The position numbers and the translations under genes were made by a program. Positions 1-14,600 of a stretch of DNA of 64,000 nucleotides are shown piece by piece. Within the stretch, counting starts at the first letter, position 1. Every line of letters starts with the position of its first letter. The DNA comes from Eremophila alpestris peregrina (Eukaryota; Chordata; Aves; Passeriformes; Alaudidae), in the NCBI GenBank assembly GCA_009792885.1, contig WMCF01000023.1:11492013-11556012 (forward strand), given 5' to 3'. Under the pieces are notes generated by a model. It was not told the DNA's origin, did no database searches, and saw only the letters and a list, made by a program, of their open reading frames with translations.

Positions 1-1685
1 CAGAAGGTTTCCCCTGTGAAAGCATCCGGTGCTCTCTGGGTTTGTGTGCTCATCCTCCTGCTCTCTGGAGTGTGTCTCTCACAGAATACACTCATTTCCG
101 CTCCTCAGTTCTTTGTTTAACCAGCACTGGCAGGCTGAGAGATAAAGGTGGAAACTTGGAATGAGACTGGAGAAGTGGTCCTAATTTTAGGGAGGTTTGA
201 GTTGAACAGGAAGGGAGCAGGTGGGCAGGATGCTCTGGGGAGACACACAGTGTCTCTGTGCATGCCACAGTCACATCTTCCTTATGAGTCTGTTGGATTG
301 ATGTGACATTTCTCATTAAGCAGACACCAGTGGGAATTATCCTGGGAATTTCTGTGGCTTGTCTCCACCCCACTTAAAACTGGACTTAATGAGCAGCTTC
401 TGGAAATTGAGGGAGAAAAGTACGTCATGCCTGCCACTGTTTCCTTTCCCAGCTCATTTACTGGGCCTTTTCTTGATCTATTCAGTAGTTCTTCATAGAC
501 TTTGGAAGGATTGTTAACAAAGAAATTTATCAGGTTGCATTTTTTATAAATGTAATTCAAGGAAATGTGTCCCACTGCTATTTACAAACTAATATGAAAC
601 CAGGCAGTTTTTTGCAGCTATCAGAGGCTGTGTCAATGGCCATAGAAAACAAGGAGGGAGGCAAGGAAAGAAAGGCAGGGTAATACCATAGCATTTGAAA
701 CACTATTTTGTTTTCATTCAGATATTTTTAGCAAATGGTGATTTTTTTCCTTTATGTGAGTTGATGTGTTGTGTCAGGGGTAGAAGCTGCCAGTGTAGAT
801 GTCTGTCCCAGGAAGAAGATACCACTTGACATAGAATACATTCCAGGGGCTGCTGGATGAAATTATGTTAAGAAATGCTTCAGCAACTCTCCTCATTAGT
901 AGTAATAAAATCCAGATTAAAAATTGCAGCCCCAGTTAAATCAAGGTTTAATTAGTCTTGCAGCAGCCCAGAGCCTTTGCTTTATTTCCACAGCTTCTTC
1001 CTTCAGCTTCAGGCACCCCACCCTGGTAGACATGTTGCTTTGGGGTTTTTTTGCTGCAGTCCTTCCCAGGAGAAGTGATCTAAATACTTTCAAAGACACT
1101 GATCGATTGTTTCCAATCTCTCCTTGGCTTGAAATGGATTTTTTCTTTTTGATTCTACACATCAATCTAAGTCTTGATCTAAATCCCACTGAAGCTGTGT
1201 TGGCAGTGGGGGGACATGGAGGAATGGGCACAGGTGGACAATGGGAACAAGCAGAAAATCAAGCCCATGGGTTGTACTCATGGCTTGAATATACAAAGGC
1301 ATTATCTTCGTACACATTTGGGCTGTCATTGTAGTCCAGTTTCTCTGACCCTTGCAGCTTTCATGGACTGACAGTGTGATGCAAGGCTGGGGACTTGCCA
1401 TGTTTGTAGGTGCAACCAGGACATGCCCTTTACTAGGTGCTCATGAATTTTCTGGTATTCTACACAACAGCTGCTCTGGAAGTGTAAAATGACACAAAAC
1501 AGGGCAGAGGACTTTCCCTGACTCTCCCAGGGTATTCAGAGTACAGGCACCTTGTTTTCTTCCCTGAAGTTTTACTTGCCAAGCCCCCCAGAATGGTGTA
1601 TATTCAGCACTGTCTCTTCTGGAAGCAAGCAAAACTGGGGGCAGTTCTACAGCATCTTACAAAAAAGAAAAAAATAGCACTAGAG

Positions 1686-1698
1686 ACACACACACACA
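1686..1698. repeat. Short (AC)n microsatellite
   Basis: About six uninterrupted AC units are visible. It is a simple dinucleotide repeat with no sign of function. Confidence 0.85.
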
Positions 1699-4600
1699 AA
1701 AATCCCATTCCTTGATGGGTAAATGAAGGCAGCCCCAAGACTGCCATAATTTATAGGCTTTCCTTTTTCAGTGCTGTCGCTGGGGAAAATAACAGCATGC
1801 CTGCTTGCTGTCCAGAGAGCTGCTGTGCCAAAGCAAATAGTTGCAGCAAGTGGCAAGTAGAGAAGGCACCAAGGTATTTGATGGATGAGTGTTCCTCCCC
1901 CAAGCAGAGAGGAACATTTGTGAGAAGCTAGTTATATACTGTGGTTGAAATGGCTCATTCAGGGTATAAAATTCCCAATCAGGTTGTCCAGGAGAGAGTT
2001 GGACAGCTGGGGTAGGAGCAGAAATCACTGTAGATAAATCAGGTTGGCATCTAAATGGCTGTGGGCCCTGGACAGGCCCTGTTACTTTTTTTCCTCTGGT
2101 GGATGAAGTCAGGGAAAATTTCACTGTGTGAGGACTGACATTTGTTTCCTCCAGCTTCTTGCCTTCTTCTTACAGTTGCCTCAACTCAACAGAAACAAGA
2201 TGCTTGTCCTGTTTTGCTGCTGTTGAGCTTTGGCATTGCAGTGTCCCAAAGTCCTTATCCTGTCCAGTTAAGGCAAGGTGGTGCTCAGACAGGTCCCAGA
2301 GCTGGTGCTGGGGCAGTAACAAGCTGGTTGGAGATCTGCAGTATTGCTGTGGGTGAGTGTGGCTGCTGAAGAGCTCTCCAGAAGTGGGAGCAGCTCCAGC
2401 TGGCTGTGAGGGTGGAGGCAAGCTCCTGTGCTATAATTACAAAGGTTGGTGTTTAATTGCTGCTTCCTGCTTCAGAGATGTGTGTAAATTAAGAAGGTGC
2501 TTTACAATAGCAGCATTTAACTTCTTCCTGTCATCTGCTTTCATTTTAGTTGATCTGGGCTGGGATTTATCAAGGGAGGCTTCCTGAGCTCTGTAAATCC
2601 CTTGAAAGAGTGTGGACACTGGGTTCCTAACTCTCCTGGAGGTGACTTGATGTTCCCTCTAAGCCAGGATAATCAGGCCCTTCTGCACACGTGTTTGTGC
2701 AAGACCACTGTGTCCCACATACAAAATCCAGTTGAGTTGATGTGAGAGGAAGCTGGTCCATCCTCTTTATGTTTCATGAACCAAGGAACATCCTGAGAGG
2801 CTCCATGATTGCTGGATGTAAGGGAAAAGGAGTGCGTGTGCAGCTGGAGGGATGTGCAGTTCGGTGGGGCATTGGACTGCAGTCCTTTAAGAATTGCTGA
2901 TGGGAGAGTGGGCAAAATAGTACCCTATTTTGGGACTGCTAGCTGTTCTTCCAGCTTTTTTTCCCAAAATTTAAATGAGACAGAGACCAATTCAAGGCTG
3001 GAGAGGCAGATTGCATAGTGACTAGGTGTTCAAAATTAAAGCTCTAGTGTGTGGGTATGGTCAAAATAGCTGTGACGATGCTTCTCAAAAAGTACCTTGC
3101 TCATCCATTTGTTAGTGATAATATTAAAGAGTCAGGAGATTTTCATCAGTCTTGGAGATCTCGAGGATGTTAGAAATTGTGAAGCTCAGTTTAAAAATAG
3201 GAACTTTAAGGAGGGGGGTTAAGAAGCCTTCTTTACTGTTAAATTTTTTAAGTTCTAGCTCATGCTCCACACACACGTCCAAGTTTTTTTTTCCTCCAAC
3301 TAGGAAAGGTTGGGCTTTTTTCAGGTTTTACTGGCAAACACTTTTCCAAAGCAGTCCCCTGAGGTTTAACAGGAAAAAAAATACAGTGAAATTGATTACA
3401 GTATGTCAAATCATGGCAGCCCTAGTCGAAGCACACAATAGAGCCAATATCTCTGAGTATCCTCTTTTGCACTCCCAATTAGTGCCAGAAGGCATTTGTT
3501 CGAGCGCAGAACAAATTATATTGGCCTTAACTCCAAGATAATGCCATGGGTGGGTCATAGGCCTCCCCACTGGCATGTGAGCTGTGTGGATACAGGCAGA
3601 TAAGAGCAATGGATACAGGTTTGTCCAAAGGAAGAGGTCAGGATGGCACACTCATAACGTGGAGGCGAGGTAGCTGCATGTGCCAGGTGCTCCTCCCGTG
3701 CTTCTCCATTCCCAGGGGCAGGCAGAGCTTGTAGCCATGTGCATAAACTGCACCTGGTGCTTGGAGCAGGAAACTCCAAGGTGCTTTTTATATGGCTCCC
3801 TGCTGTGCCTTCCTTCCCTGGCTGTAATTGGCAGGCTTTATTCAGGATAACGCTCTCACCAATCGGCGTGGTGGTAATTCACTGTTATATGTTTTAATAT
3901 TGTGCACTGTGTACTCTCTGGAGGAAGAAGGGAAAATAGGTGAGGAAGTGGTAGCTTTGAAGAAGAGGAGTGGTTGTGCCAATTATCCTGGATGAGTTGT
4001 TCAGTGACAGTTAATCCATGTGAGTGAAAACAAGTCCTCTGTGATGCTGTGCCAAGGTCAGGAATTTGAGCCCCGTTTGAAGAGTGAAAGTTACAGTCTT
4101 GCGGATTAGAGCTCCTTAGAAGAAAACATCTCTTGAAAAAATTGGAGCAGAGCTTTTCCCACTGTGTCATCTATGTAATCTTCTCTTTCTGATGACCAGA
4201 AAAGGACAGTGGCAGAGTAGAGTTACGACCCCCTTATATGAATTGTTCCACAACTCAGGGGTGTAATGCAGTGGGTTTGTGAAACTTGCCCCAGAGTGGG
4301 TATGTCCATATTCATGCCTTTTCATGCAGGCTGCCAGGGGAGATCAAGCACTGCGTGCACTTGATTTTGCAGGAGAACAACTCCTGCAAAGATACATTAT
4401 CCTTTGCCATCCATGGTGTCAACAGAGCTGAACTGATTTATACCACCTGAAGCTTCTGTTCAGTATGCTGCTACATTTTTAGCAGGTGGAAAATGGTCAG
4501 ATTCAGAAAGGTGAATCTGTGTTCTCTGTGTTTTCTCATGTTGCAAACAGGATTGAGTCAGGACTTTATATGTTGGAGGTTAAGCTAAATTTGCAATACA

Positions 4601-7600
4601 GTTCTAGTAGCTGGTAATTTGGGGGATCTGGTTCACCCATATGAATCCCTCTATTGTGCAGAACAAGGTTATTTTCCATTCTGTCTCTGCCTTCTGTTTA
4701 TTTAACCAAACACTATCTTGTAAACATTTTGTTCAATATCTGTGACATCATTTTCGGTTCACTTCATATGTGGGTTAAATGTGTTTGTCTGTGTCCCCCT
4801 GCCCACCTCTCCACACAGTCATTGTTAGTGACTATGTTCTATAGGCTATCCAGAGGCTGACATTTCATTTTAGTCTCTGAAAAATGATGCTATTGGTTCC
4901 AGGATAGACTGCAGTTTGTAGGACATGTGATCTGTGATGCCAAGCGAGGAGACGCCCCTTTATCTCATTACACTGACCTTGCTGATATGTAATCACACCC
5001 ATTGTAGTATGTACTAATGCCCTGTATCCGTAGCAGAATATAAATACAGTACTTTCTGTATATAGCTTTTTTTGTTTAATGCAGTAATTTTGTATAAATG
5101 GCACTGTTTTCATGCAGAGATTGCTATCTGCTGGTACAAACAAATATGTAAGGCCTTGGATTTGGAATCTCATTGACTTCATTATCCACTTATATTGCTG
5201 TGCTTGAGCAAACAAGTCCCCAGTAAATAAAATGGCATAATGTAATTTACACCTGCCTCTCCTGGAAAGTGTGAGTATGGAAGGCAATTGCTGGGCCTTA
5301 ACAGTACCTGTGAGCATTAAGGGCTTGTTCACTGAAAGAAGCAAGTTGGATGGATATTGGTCCTTGCACCATCAGTACCTCCAGTGCAGTGTGAAAATAA
5401 ACACTGAGGACCTGGATTCCTTTGGAAATGGCTCCCGGTAACTTCTTTCATTATTGCTGATCCATCTGAGGAAAATTGTTATCATTTGACTCTTTTTTAA
5501 CTTACCCATGAGTAATTTACTATTTTCTCCTCGTCTCGGGCTGTTTCTTCCTTGCATGTTTGTGGTGATACTCCCTTCTGTCCCTGAGGCACTGTAAGTT
5601 TAATTAGTATGTCCCAAAGGCACTGGAAAACCTAAAGGGCTGTATTTGGTCAGGAGTAAAATGCCATTGTCAGACAGTAGGATTTTTCAGAGGGAATACC
5701 CCACTGCTCACGTATAATTAAAACCAGGCTTTTCCAGAGTGTCTCACTGGCACACTGGAGTACAGACACACCCTGTAATTGCATAAATCAGAATGAATCT
5801 GAGGGGGACAAAGTCTATTGAAGTTATATTTTGGAAGGCAGGATTGCTGTTCATGCTTTGAGGTTTGGTGGTTTTCTGAACTGTTTGTGAAACAGAAAAG
5901 CTTGCATTACTCTGAGAAGTCCCTTTGCATATTCCTGAGAGAGGATAAGCCAAGGCAGTTTTGGGGAGGGGCTTGGGGCTCCCCTTGCTGCTGCTGAACA
6001 GAGTAATTCACATCAAGACAAGCACCAGTGCTGTGTGGCATGCACCAAAGCCAACTGGGCAGAAGGGCAATTCAAATTAAATAAAGCCAATTCTTGAACA
6101 CATTGAGCTCTATGCTCTTCTAAATCAGAACATAAATGTCAAATTCCTTATAAATACCAGGCAGAGCACAGCTGCACTGACCTGGCATCACTGTTCTGGT
6201 CTGATGGGTGGGAGAGCAGGGTCGAGCTGTTCCCCCATGAGCCTGAAAGATGTTGTGGGTTTGCTTCTCAAAAGCAATTCTGTGCTTTTCCCCCAGCCTG
6301 AAGCAATGGGTCACCCTCTCCTTAGCATCGTGAAGAATGTGTCTAGTCAGCACTGGGGGAAATTCTGGAATGGTCCAGGGGTGCCAGGCATGCAGACACA
6401 ATACAGTCATTGGCAAATCAGTGTGAATAGCTTTGGAGCACTGTAATGTGGGCTGCAAATTGCCAGGCTGACTCCTTACACAGACCACAGATCCATCACT
6501 TTGAAATGTCAGGCCTTTGTCACCCAAAATAGTATTTTGTCTTCTTTTTCCATGTGCGATACATGGAATTGTTCCTCTTTTGCTTTGTGTCTTACAGTGT
6601 AGTTGGAAAAGAGCCTGTGGAGCTCACACTGACAGGCTCAGCTAGGAAGAAAAGCTCATTCCTATTTGCTTGTTGACCAAAGAGATGCCGGCACAGTTGA
6701 GCATTGATCAAGGCAGGAAACCAAGGGGCAGCTCTTGGGATTCCTGGTAGACTGTTGTGATGCTCTGCCCTGCAGTGCTGTGTCTGTAGGGTCTAGGAGA
6801 GCCCCAAGCCAAACTTCCCCTTTTCAGTGGCTGGAGCGACAATCGTGGCCCGTACTGTCAAATTGGCACTTTCAAGGACAGGATTGTGAGAGTGGTCTCT
6901 CTCCCTCCTGCTTACCTGCATGAATCAGGCATGTGTGGATCCTCTGTGAAAACACAGTATATGGTGCTAGCAAGAGGGAGCTGTGATCCCCCTCAGTTTC
7001 TCAGCTGGGGTGATTTTCTGAGTCTTGACTAAATGATGTGTGGTCCATATGTGAGTTCAAGTCTCAGAAGGGAAAGAAAAAGCAAGGTGTTTTTTTTACA
7101 CACGTGCTTGTACAAACAGAATTATAGCACCTACTGAAGTGCAGTACATGCTTAGACTCTCATCTGGGTTTAAAGTTGAGAGCTGTGCTGTGCCATGAGC
7201 AATGGGAGGGGATTCAGGGTGTTCCCAGTAGCATTTGTGTTTCCAAATAAGGATTGTGCTTTGCAGATACATTCTCCACTTGTGGAGTAACTTCCACTTC
7301 CTGTGCTGTATTTCATGTTGTGAAGCAGTTTTGGAATATGCAAACTGCATTGCCTTCAGATGAAACCAAAGTGTGTTTACGATAACCAGAAGAGATAGTC
7401 CAAAGTGAAACCTGTCCTGTAACTTGATTCCTTTATCTGGATGCATCTGCAGTGTTGGTAATTACAGTTCAGGAGTTTGGATCTTCGTGTTTGGGGAAGG
7501 CATCAGCCTATCAGCAGCCTTGGAGCAATCAGGCTGGTGTTAAAGCTGTCAGCCCGTGTGCTGTGTGGGAGCCTGAGGAGACACGTTGTCTGAGGACCTT

Positions 7601-9758
7601 TCCCAAGTGTGGTGGAAGATTAAAAGGGCTGAAGTATTGTGGGTTATCACATTGCTCCTAAGGTTATCCCCAGCAGAGTGGAACATATTTTTCATGTGGT
7701 TTCTGATGCTGTTGAGATTTGACCCACAACTGTCAGAGCTCAGTTTCATTCTCATGGGTCTTCTGTGCTCCAGGGCAGACTGGGGTCTTTTGGCCTTCTC
7801 AAAACTGGAGTTCAGTATTTGTTCTTTTTCATGTAGCTACACCTAATCTTCTAGAAGATGGTAGTCTTGAGCTCTTTCACTGTAATTATTACTTAAAAAT
7901 ATCACAGAGGAAGCCCAGCATTCTGAGAATTATCTTGGCAGCTAAGTACATGAAGAGCGCACTTTGATTTTTAAATTTAATCTCTAAATATGCTTTTCCT
8001 CTTTTAGATTTGGTGTCATTCCTATATAATTTAATTTCAGGTAAGTAAAGATGGGTTGACAAGGGTTTAGTTTTTTGTTTTGTTCTTACCTCATCACTCT
8101 TCTACTCCTCCTGGATTAGCTTCACAAGCACAAGTTGATTTTGTGGAAGGAGGTGTACAAACCAAATAACCTCCATGCTCCACTTTGTTGGGTTTTTTAA
8201 AGGTATGAACATAAATGCTTCTTCCCCTTTCACCAGGAGGCAGGGCATGAGTACTGTGTAACTCTGAGTGAGTAGCAGAGGGTGTGCAGGCTGTCCAGCA
8301 CTGAAGAGCACTCAAGAGCAGCTTTTCCTGAGCAAGTTTGCAATGCCTTTCTTAGCCCTGTCATGTAAGTCCCTTTTTCATATGCCACCATCCCTTTCAA
8401 GTAAATTGAGGGAACCCAGCAGCTCTCATTTCCAGCCTGAGACATGTGAAGGAAATAGTGTATTTTTGGGAATGTATTAAATAAGTGTAACTTTAGCAGA
8501 AGAAAAGTGGATAATCTCCCCTGCCTGATTAATGTAGGTTGTAATTGATTGGCTCTGTCATGTGTAAAGCTTGAAAGGTCTACTAAGAGTCTCTTCAGGA
8601 TGACCAGAGTTTAATTTGACCAGGTTAATCATCCCATATTATTTTCTTATGCATTTCACCATTGCATCAAAGGGTATGCAAGTGAAATTAAGGCCTCGTT
8701 TTCTGAGACATATAAAAGCCCAGAGCTATATCCCTAAGAATTCACATCTGGGGGCCCAGTCATGGTATTTAACCCTGCCCCAGCACTATCACATCACTGG
8801 AGCTTTTTCAAAGCTCTGTGTAAATCGGGGTTGGAAAGTCTGCTCCCATATATTGGTTTGTACGACAGTCACAATGTTCAAAGGTGTGAGCAAAGTTCTC
8901 CTACCAGCCCAAAAGAAAAGATTGTAACCAGAGTGTTTGACTTCTGTTTTTGGGGAAGAGGACCAGCAGCAAGTGTCCAATTACTGCTTGACTGTCAGTA
9001 CCATCAGCATTTATACTGTATTTTATGCTTGGTCTTGGACAGGGAATTGTTTGCCATGTGAACCATTTGTTTATACCTTTCTAATACCAGGAAGTTTTAA
9101 AGATAAAATATATCATTGTTTGAGTTGGCTCTGAACAACACTCCTAAAACCTTTAATGGGCTCTGAAGGAGAACAAGAGCTCAGTGGCTCGCTATTCCAT
9201 CCCTCCTTTGCAGGAACATCCTCTACAAGTGCTTCTCTCCATCCACTCTTAGGCTATTTTCCTTTCTGGTTACACAGAAACTGCACAGTCAGACCCTCAG
9301 GACATGGGGAAGGGTGTTACTGTCCCACATTTCATGGGACCTGTGGGATAAGGGTTTGTTTGTGGCAGAGAGTTGTGTAGGTGTTAGTGGAACAGCTCTA
9401 GCTGACCTCAGTTCCAAAATCATCTTTTTGTGCTGCAGCTGTCTGCTGATAGAGTCCTTGTTGTAAAATGTCATACAAACCAGAGGCAGCTCACAGCTGT
9501 CATCCCAAAAGGTTATGTTTTACCAGCATCTTGAGTTCCTTTGTTTTCGTAATGTTGAGTGAACCTGTTTTAAATTTCACTGGGACAACCAGGGACACTG
9601 ACTGATAACCTCAGTGCATCCTGTAGCTGAATCTACATGAGCAAATTTACACAGAAAGTCTTGTCACTGAACTCCTCAGGGGTAAAGATGGAGCTCCTCT
9701 TCAGCACTCTGTGTATTATGCAAATGATACTGCAATTAATAGGGTGCTGTAAGGACAC

Positions 9759-9810
9759 ATGCTGATCTTTTTTTCTTTAATATGCTCATCTTTTTTTTTT
9801 TTTCTTTTAA
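9759..9810. repeat. Tandem duplication of a T-rich unit
   Basis: Two adjacent imperfect copies begin ATGCTGATC and ATGCTCATC. Each is followed by a T-run, CTTTAA or CTTTTAA; the first copy is 9759-9780 and the second 9782-9810. The second copy has the longer T-run (13 T). This looks like a local slippage duplication. Confidence 0.7.
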
Positions 9811-11342
9811 ATAGTTTCAAATTTTAAAAAGTTTGGCAGCTAGCAAGTAGAAAGCTATTGCTGTTAGTCTACAGCAGGCTGGTGTAGTCTAAGTTGTTGC
9901 TTGTTGACTTATCCTTGCACAACTCCCAGGAAAATGTACTGCAGGCTTTGCTCCATCTGGCTAAATGCCCCATCCTCCGTAAGGCACAAATTGAATTAAG
10001 AAACAAAGCTGTTTTCTACAGTCTGTCTGTTGCTACTCAGTCAGACACTGTTAAGAAACCATTTTAAACATGGATCCCAAAGTTGATTTAATGTCAAGTA
10101 CAAATAGGTGCTAGAAAGCAATATTGTTGTAGCTAAATGTTGAAAGTGGTATTGATTTTTCCCATTGTCAGTGCCAGATTTGGAAGATGAACATGCCCTA
10201 TTGTTCCAGGCAGACTTGGTTGGTAATAAATACTTTTACATATTATTCAGGTGCCTGCCTATTGGCAGCAGGATTCTTGGAGATGTTGGAGGAGTTTTCA
10301 GAATTGCATTATGGAAAATCAGATTCTGAACTTTGCCAGGGTACCTAGCTATCAAACAGCTCCAAGATAGGTGTGGGATGGGGCAACCCTAACCTGGTCT
10401 TAGGGTCAGGCACTGGCAATAAAGGCTGCCTCTCCTAAGCCTTGGAGATGGAAGAGTTTGGGAATAAGGGTGCTATTTTTACAGATGTATGGGTTTAAAC
10501 AAAATAAAGTGAAGCTGTCAGCTTTTTCCCCAGTCACACTGATGTCCTGAGTGTGGACACTCCCCCAGGAGCCCGACAGTGCTTCTCCAGGCTGAGACAG
10601 ATCTGTTGCAGTGACAGGGTTTGTGCTCAGCTGCCAAGGCACCTACTGGGAAAAGTCCCCCAGGAAGATACACGATAAAAATTGAATTCCCTCTCCCCTG
10701 AGGTCACACAATATGAAGCTGTCTACCATGGAGCTCAAGGGAAAATGATTAATGGGGACCTTGGAAATCTGGAGCTGCACCGCTGACTCTGTCAGGTGTA
10801 CGAGCTGAAAGCTCTGACATTTCTACAATTGCAGTTTAGAAGGAAGTGTGAGATGGCACTGCTGTTTTGGCCTCTCCTCTGTCATCTCCCTGCTCCTTTG
10901 CAGCTCAGTCCAATCTCCAGATGGATCCAAATACTAGTTGGGAAATTTCTGAGCTAAAGTGTTCTTCCCTGCATCCTTGTCTCATATCTGCACCAGCTCT
11001 GTTAAATGAGGAGCAGAAATATAGAAATGCATTTAGTAATGATGTAGCTTCTTTATTTCTTTTCCCCCTCTGTTGCTCTCAGAAATAGGCAGTGAGTGGT
11101 TGGATCATGGGGTTGCTATGGTGAGCTTTAAGCTACACCTTTGATCATAATTGGCGAGTGCCAGCCAGCATATTAATTCCAAGCAGTCCAAATGCTTCCA
11201 CACCAAAATATCTCTCTCTTGCTACTCTTCATTTTGTTGAACACTTAGCCTGATAAATCACAGACTCCTGTGTCTTGCTGTGCTGCTCCAAGAAATATGT
11301 TCAAGTTTGGTATTTCCTTATCTCACTGGAGGGGCAGCTGGC

Positions 11343-11654
11343 AGAATTACTGCCTGAAAGGAGGTTGTAGCCAGGTGAGAATCAGGCTCTTCTCCCGGGC
11401 AACCAGTGACAGGACGAGAGGACACAGTCTTAAGCTGCTCCAAAGGTTGGATATTAAGAAGAAGTTCTTCACAGGAAGAGTGGTTGGGCATTGGAATGGG
11501 CTGCCCAGCAAGGTGGTGGAGTCACTGTCCCTGGACATGTTTAAGAAAAGACTGGATATGGCACTTTGTGCCATGGTCTGGTTGGCAAGGTGGTGTTTGG
11601 TCACGGATGATCTCAAAGATCTCTTCCAACCTAGTCAATTCTGTGATTCTGTGA
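11343..11654 (+). mobile_element. CR1 LINE, 5'-truncated 3' end (+ strand)
   Basis: This is the C-terminal end of the CR1 ORF2 frame followed by its 3' end. The translated pieces CLKGGCSQV, FSRATSDRTRGH, LDIKKKFFTGRVVGHWN and GLPSKVVESLSLDMFKKRLD follow the CR1 order (YLKGG, SQVTSDRTRG, LDIRKNFFTERVVKHWNRLP, REVVESPSLEVFKRR). It ends in the bird-type terminal repeat ATTCTGTGATTCTGTGA at 11638-11654. The copy is 5'-truncated to about 310 bp, as most CR1 insertions are, and contains no reverse-transcriptase core. The frame stays open, so divergence is moderate. The left edge is uncertain by about 20 bases. Family assignment is from memory of the CR1 consensus. Confidence 0.92.
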
Positions 11655-14600
11655 CCCTTTCTGCTCATGGATTCCTGCTACCTCAGCAAAACCCACCTGT
11701 AACAATCTTGATTTCAGGTAATCTGCTGTAGATTTAGCTATTTAATGTGAACTTCTGGGTGTGTTAAATGAGATACTGAGATGCCTCCCTTGAAAATCAG
11801 TAGCAGGACTTCTACTACAGTTGAAGGAGACAGATGATTTTGCCCCAACAAGCACTCTGCAGCAAGGATGGCTGGGTGGTGGTTTTCTGGTCTTTGACTT
11901 CACTTGTTCTGCAATGGGTAAATGCCTCCTACCTATGAAAATATTTTGCTGTCCTGTGTGGTTTTACACAAATAAAAGTGAAAAGCCAAGCAACAGGGAA
12001 TGTGGTGCTCAGTTCTTTTCTGTGATTTATACTCTGGTTTATCTGGCAAGGCAGCCTACATACCCGAGAGAACCGTCTGAGTATCTGTGAGAACAGAGAT
12101 CAGATAGCAGGGCTGCCTTGGCTTGCTGGCTGCAGGGCCTAATCAGCTATTAGAAGATGATATTAGGAAATATAATTGACAAAGAGACTCTGTTCAGAGA
12201 GTTTTGAGTCTTTTGTCAGTTCTAATAGAATATTCAAGAGGAAGTTCTCTATTTCAGTCTAGTTCTTTTGGGTTTATTTTTCATTTTTGTGTGCTTCTTT
12301 TTCTGCCAAGCAATTGCCCGCTGCAGCTATTTGCTAGCACTTGCTTATCTAGGCTTTTGTTATTATCCTGGCTAAAAAAATGTTATTTATTCGTGTGATA
12401 ATACCTAGAGCTTCTAATCTAGCATCAAAGCTTCATTGTGATGGATATTACACAGACCATTAGTTTATTAAAGATGGGTATTTGTTGTCTTAGGAATGTG
12501 TGGGCTTATTTTATGATAGCAAGAAGGGACAGAACAAAGTAGCAGGGAGTCATTCACATGCAATATATCAGTGACAATCACACCAGTTTGTTTTGAAATG
12601 GCAAAGGTTTGAGCCTGTGGGGAAAAGCCATTGTAATGGCTAGAAAACGTTGTTTTCCCCAGTAAAGCAGAAATTATCAAAGTGTTTTCATTTTTGCTGC
12701 CTCTGAGAAATATTTGCAATACTTTTGCAGCATAGAATGGGTTTTGCTACTGTTTGCAGGACTAGAGCCAATTTCACCAATCATTGGGCACAAGAAGTTT
12801 CTTTAAACAGAAATTGGGAAATCCTGGGTAAGAAGTTTGCATGACAAACATTAGTCAAATATACACTTCTTTGAATTAAGACCTGGCCTGAGCCTCTTGT
12901 AAGTCCTTGGCTTGGTTAAGACCCTGCAAACTTCCGCATCTCCCAGCACGTCTGCAACAGCTGGTGTGGCTCGTGTTACTCCACTCTGCTGCAATTGTTT
13001 TACAAGAGGCAGCATTACCAACCTTAAAGGAATTAAATGGGTATTATTTTTTGATAGATCTGAGCCTTTTGTCATAGGCTGAACTGGTTGGTAGCATGAG
13101 CCAGGCTGGTTTTTGGGCAGCCCTACTGAGAAGGACTGCAGAGTAACCGTGGACAAAATGTTAACTGGTGAGCTGACATTGTGGGCACAGCAAACTGTCT
13201 GCAGGCATGCTCTATGAGGAGCTTTGACAGCAGATTGATATTTTCTTCTACCCTTTAGTGCCTTCTCAGTTCAGGAGGTTGTGGAGGAAAACAGTAGCAG
13301 TGAGTTTGAGGCACTTCCAGAGTACAGCCGACGGAAAGTTGAATGTGTCCCGGCAAGCACAAAGTATGGGAATTTCCCCTCCTGTGGGAATGGAGGGTTT
13401 AAATGTTATCTTCCTGATCTTAAATGCCTTCTCAGCAGCCCTGCCTGCACCAGTGGGATTTGTCCACCTATGTCTGGTGGTGTCCTTGGAAGAAAACCAG
13501 CTTTTGCATAATCAGTCTCAATAGGAGGGTGCCTAAAGCTTGTGAGGTCGAGTTTGTTTTGTTTGTTGTCTTGTTTTGGGATGTATTTTTTCCCTTTTTT
13601 TTTTTTTTTTCTCCTTTTTTTGGAACAACGGGGTATTTCTGCTGCCAGCAAGATGTCTCTTCCACCTTGGAACTGTACAGCTTGCGCTTCTGGCTTTTTG
13701 CTGGCTCCTGTGCTTGGCTTTCTGTTGCTGCTGCTGCTGGTGAGCTTATTTCAGAGATGTGCCAGGCTTAGCATGCAGATCCAAATTTAGGTCCCTCTGC
13801 CTTCAAACAGAACAGAAGGTCTACAGAAGTCATTTTTTGGTGTGACTGTTCAGAATAGCTAATTGGCTTGTTGGCTGTGCATGAGACTGCACGGCATCCT
13901 TGGACCCGGCCGTGCTGGGCACTTGACTTTTCGTCTTTTATGCCTTCATTACTTGCCATGGTGATGGCCCTAGGTGACAGCAGTACCAGTGAAAAGCTGG
14001 GAACAGAAGCCTCCAGCCAGGCTTGATGTGGGACTAGGCTTAGTTTTACTTCTCAAGACTGTCACTTCATCCCACCCAGGCCTGTTTTCTTGCTTAACTT
14101 ACTGGTTTCCTAATTCATTATTTTCTCTTCTTCGTATTTCTAGTGACATGCTGGTGCTGCCTGGCAGGGAGACATATTTCCCAAGCAGAAGATGGCAAAA
14201 AAGGGTGGAGCAGAGATAATTTCCCTAATACAATCTGGATTAGTGTATACCTTTGTAAGGACTGTAGCTGGCAGGAATGTCTTAGCTCTTAGACTGCTTT
14301 GAGTTGCCGAATAGCTGGAGCTGGGACTTTTTAGGAATCACAGAGCTATTTCTGGCTTGTTTGGGTAGGAGGGGGTTTGAAATGAACAGGCTGGTGAGAA
14401 ACAATGTGCCATATAACTAATTGCAAGACAAATATTGTCTTGTTTGTGTGTTAATTATGTTGTTTTAAAATTGGTGGGCAGTTAACTACTTAGTATTTGA
14501 AGTCCTTTATGTCTTCAGGTTTAACATCTAAACTGTAAGGGAACTCACAACTCTCTACAGCTGGCTAGAAGCACATTTTAAAAGGTGCCTGCAACTTGGC

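Larger units (their letters stand above)
1..11342. other. Non-coding DNA, no gene recognised
   Basis: I see no recognisable exon, RNA gene or mobile element in this stretch. Open frames reach about 159 codons (4865-5344, - strand), but their translations have no family motif, no low-complexity domain logic and no flanking splice sites that would make a gene model. A short AC dinucleotide run lies at 1686-1698, and a duplicated T-rich segment at 9759-9810 is listed separately. The base composition (AT-leaning, very few CpG) is that of ordinary vertebrate intergenic or intronic DNA. Whether it lies upstream of OSBPL5 or within a long upstream intron cannot be decided from the sequence. Confidence 0.6.

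Noticed and set aside
4865..5344. 159-codon open frame on the - strand
   Set aside because: No motif, membrane pattern or family resemblance; its length is compatible with chance.
11270..11731. 153-codon open frame as a host gene
   Set aside because: Its core is the CR1 ORF2 C-terminus, and the ends simply read into flanking DNA.
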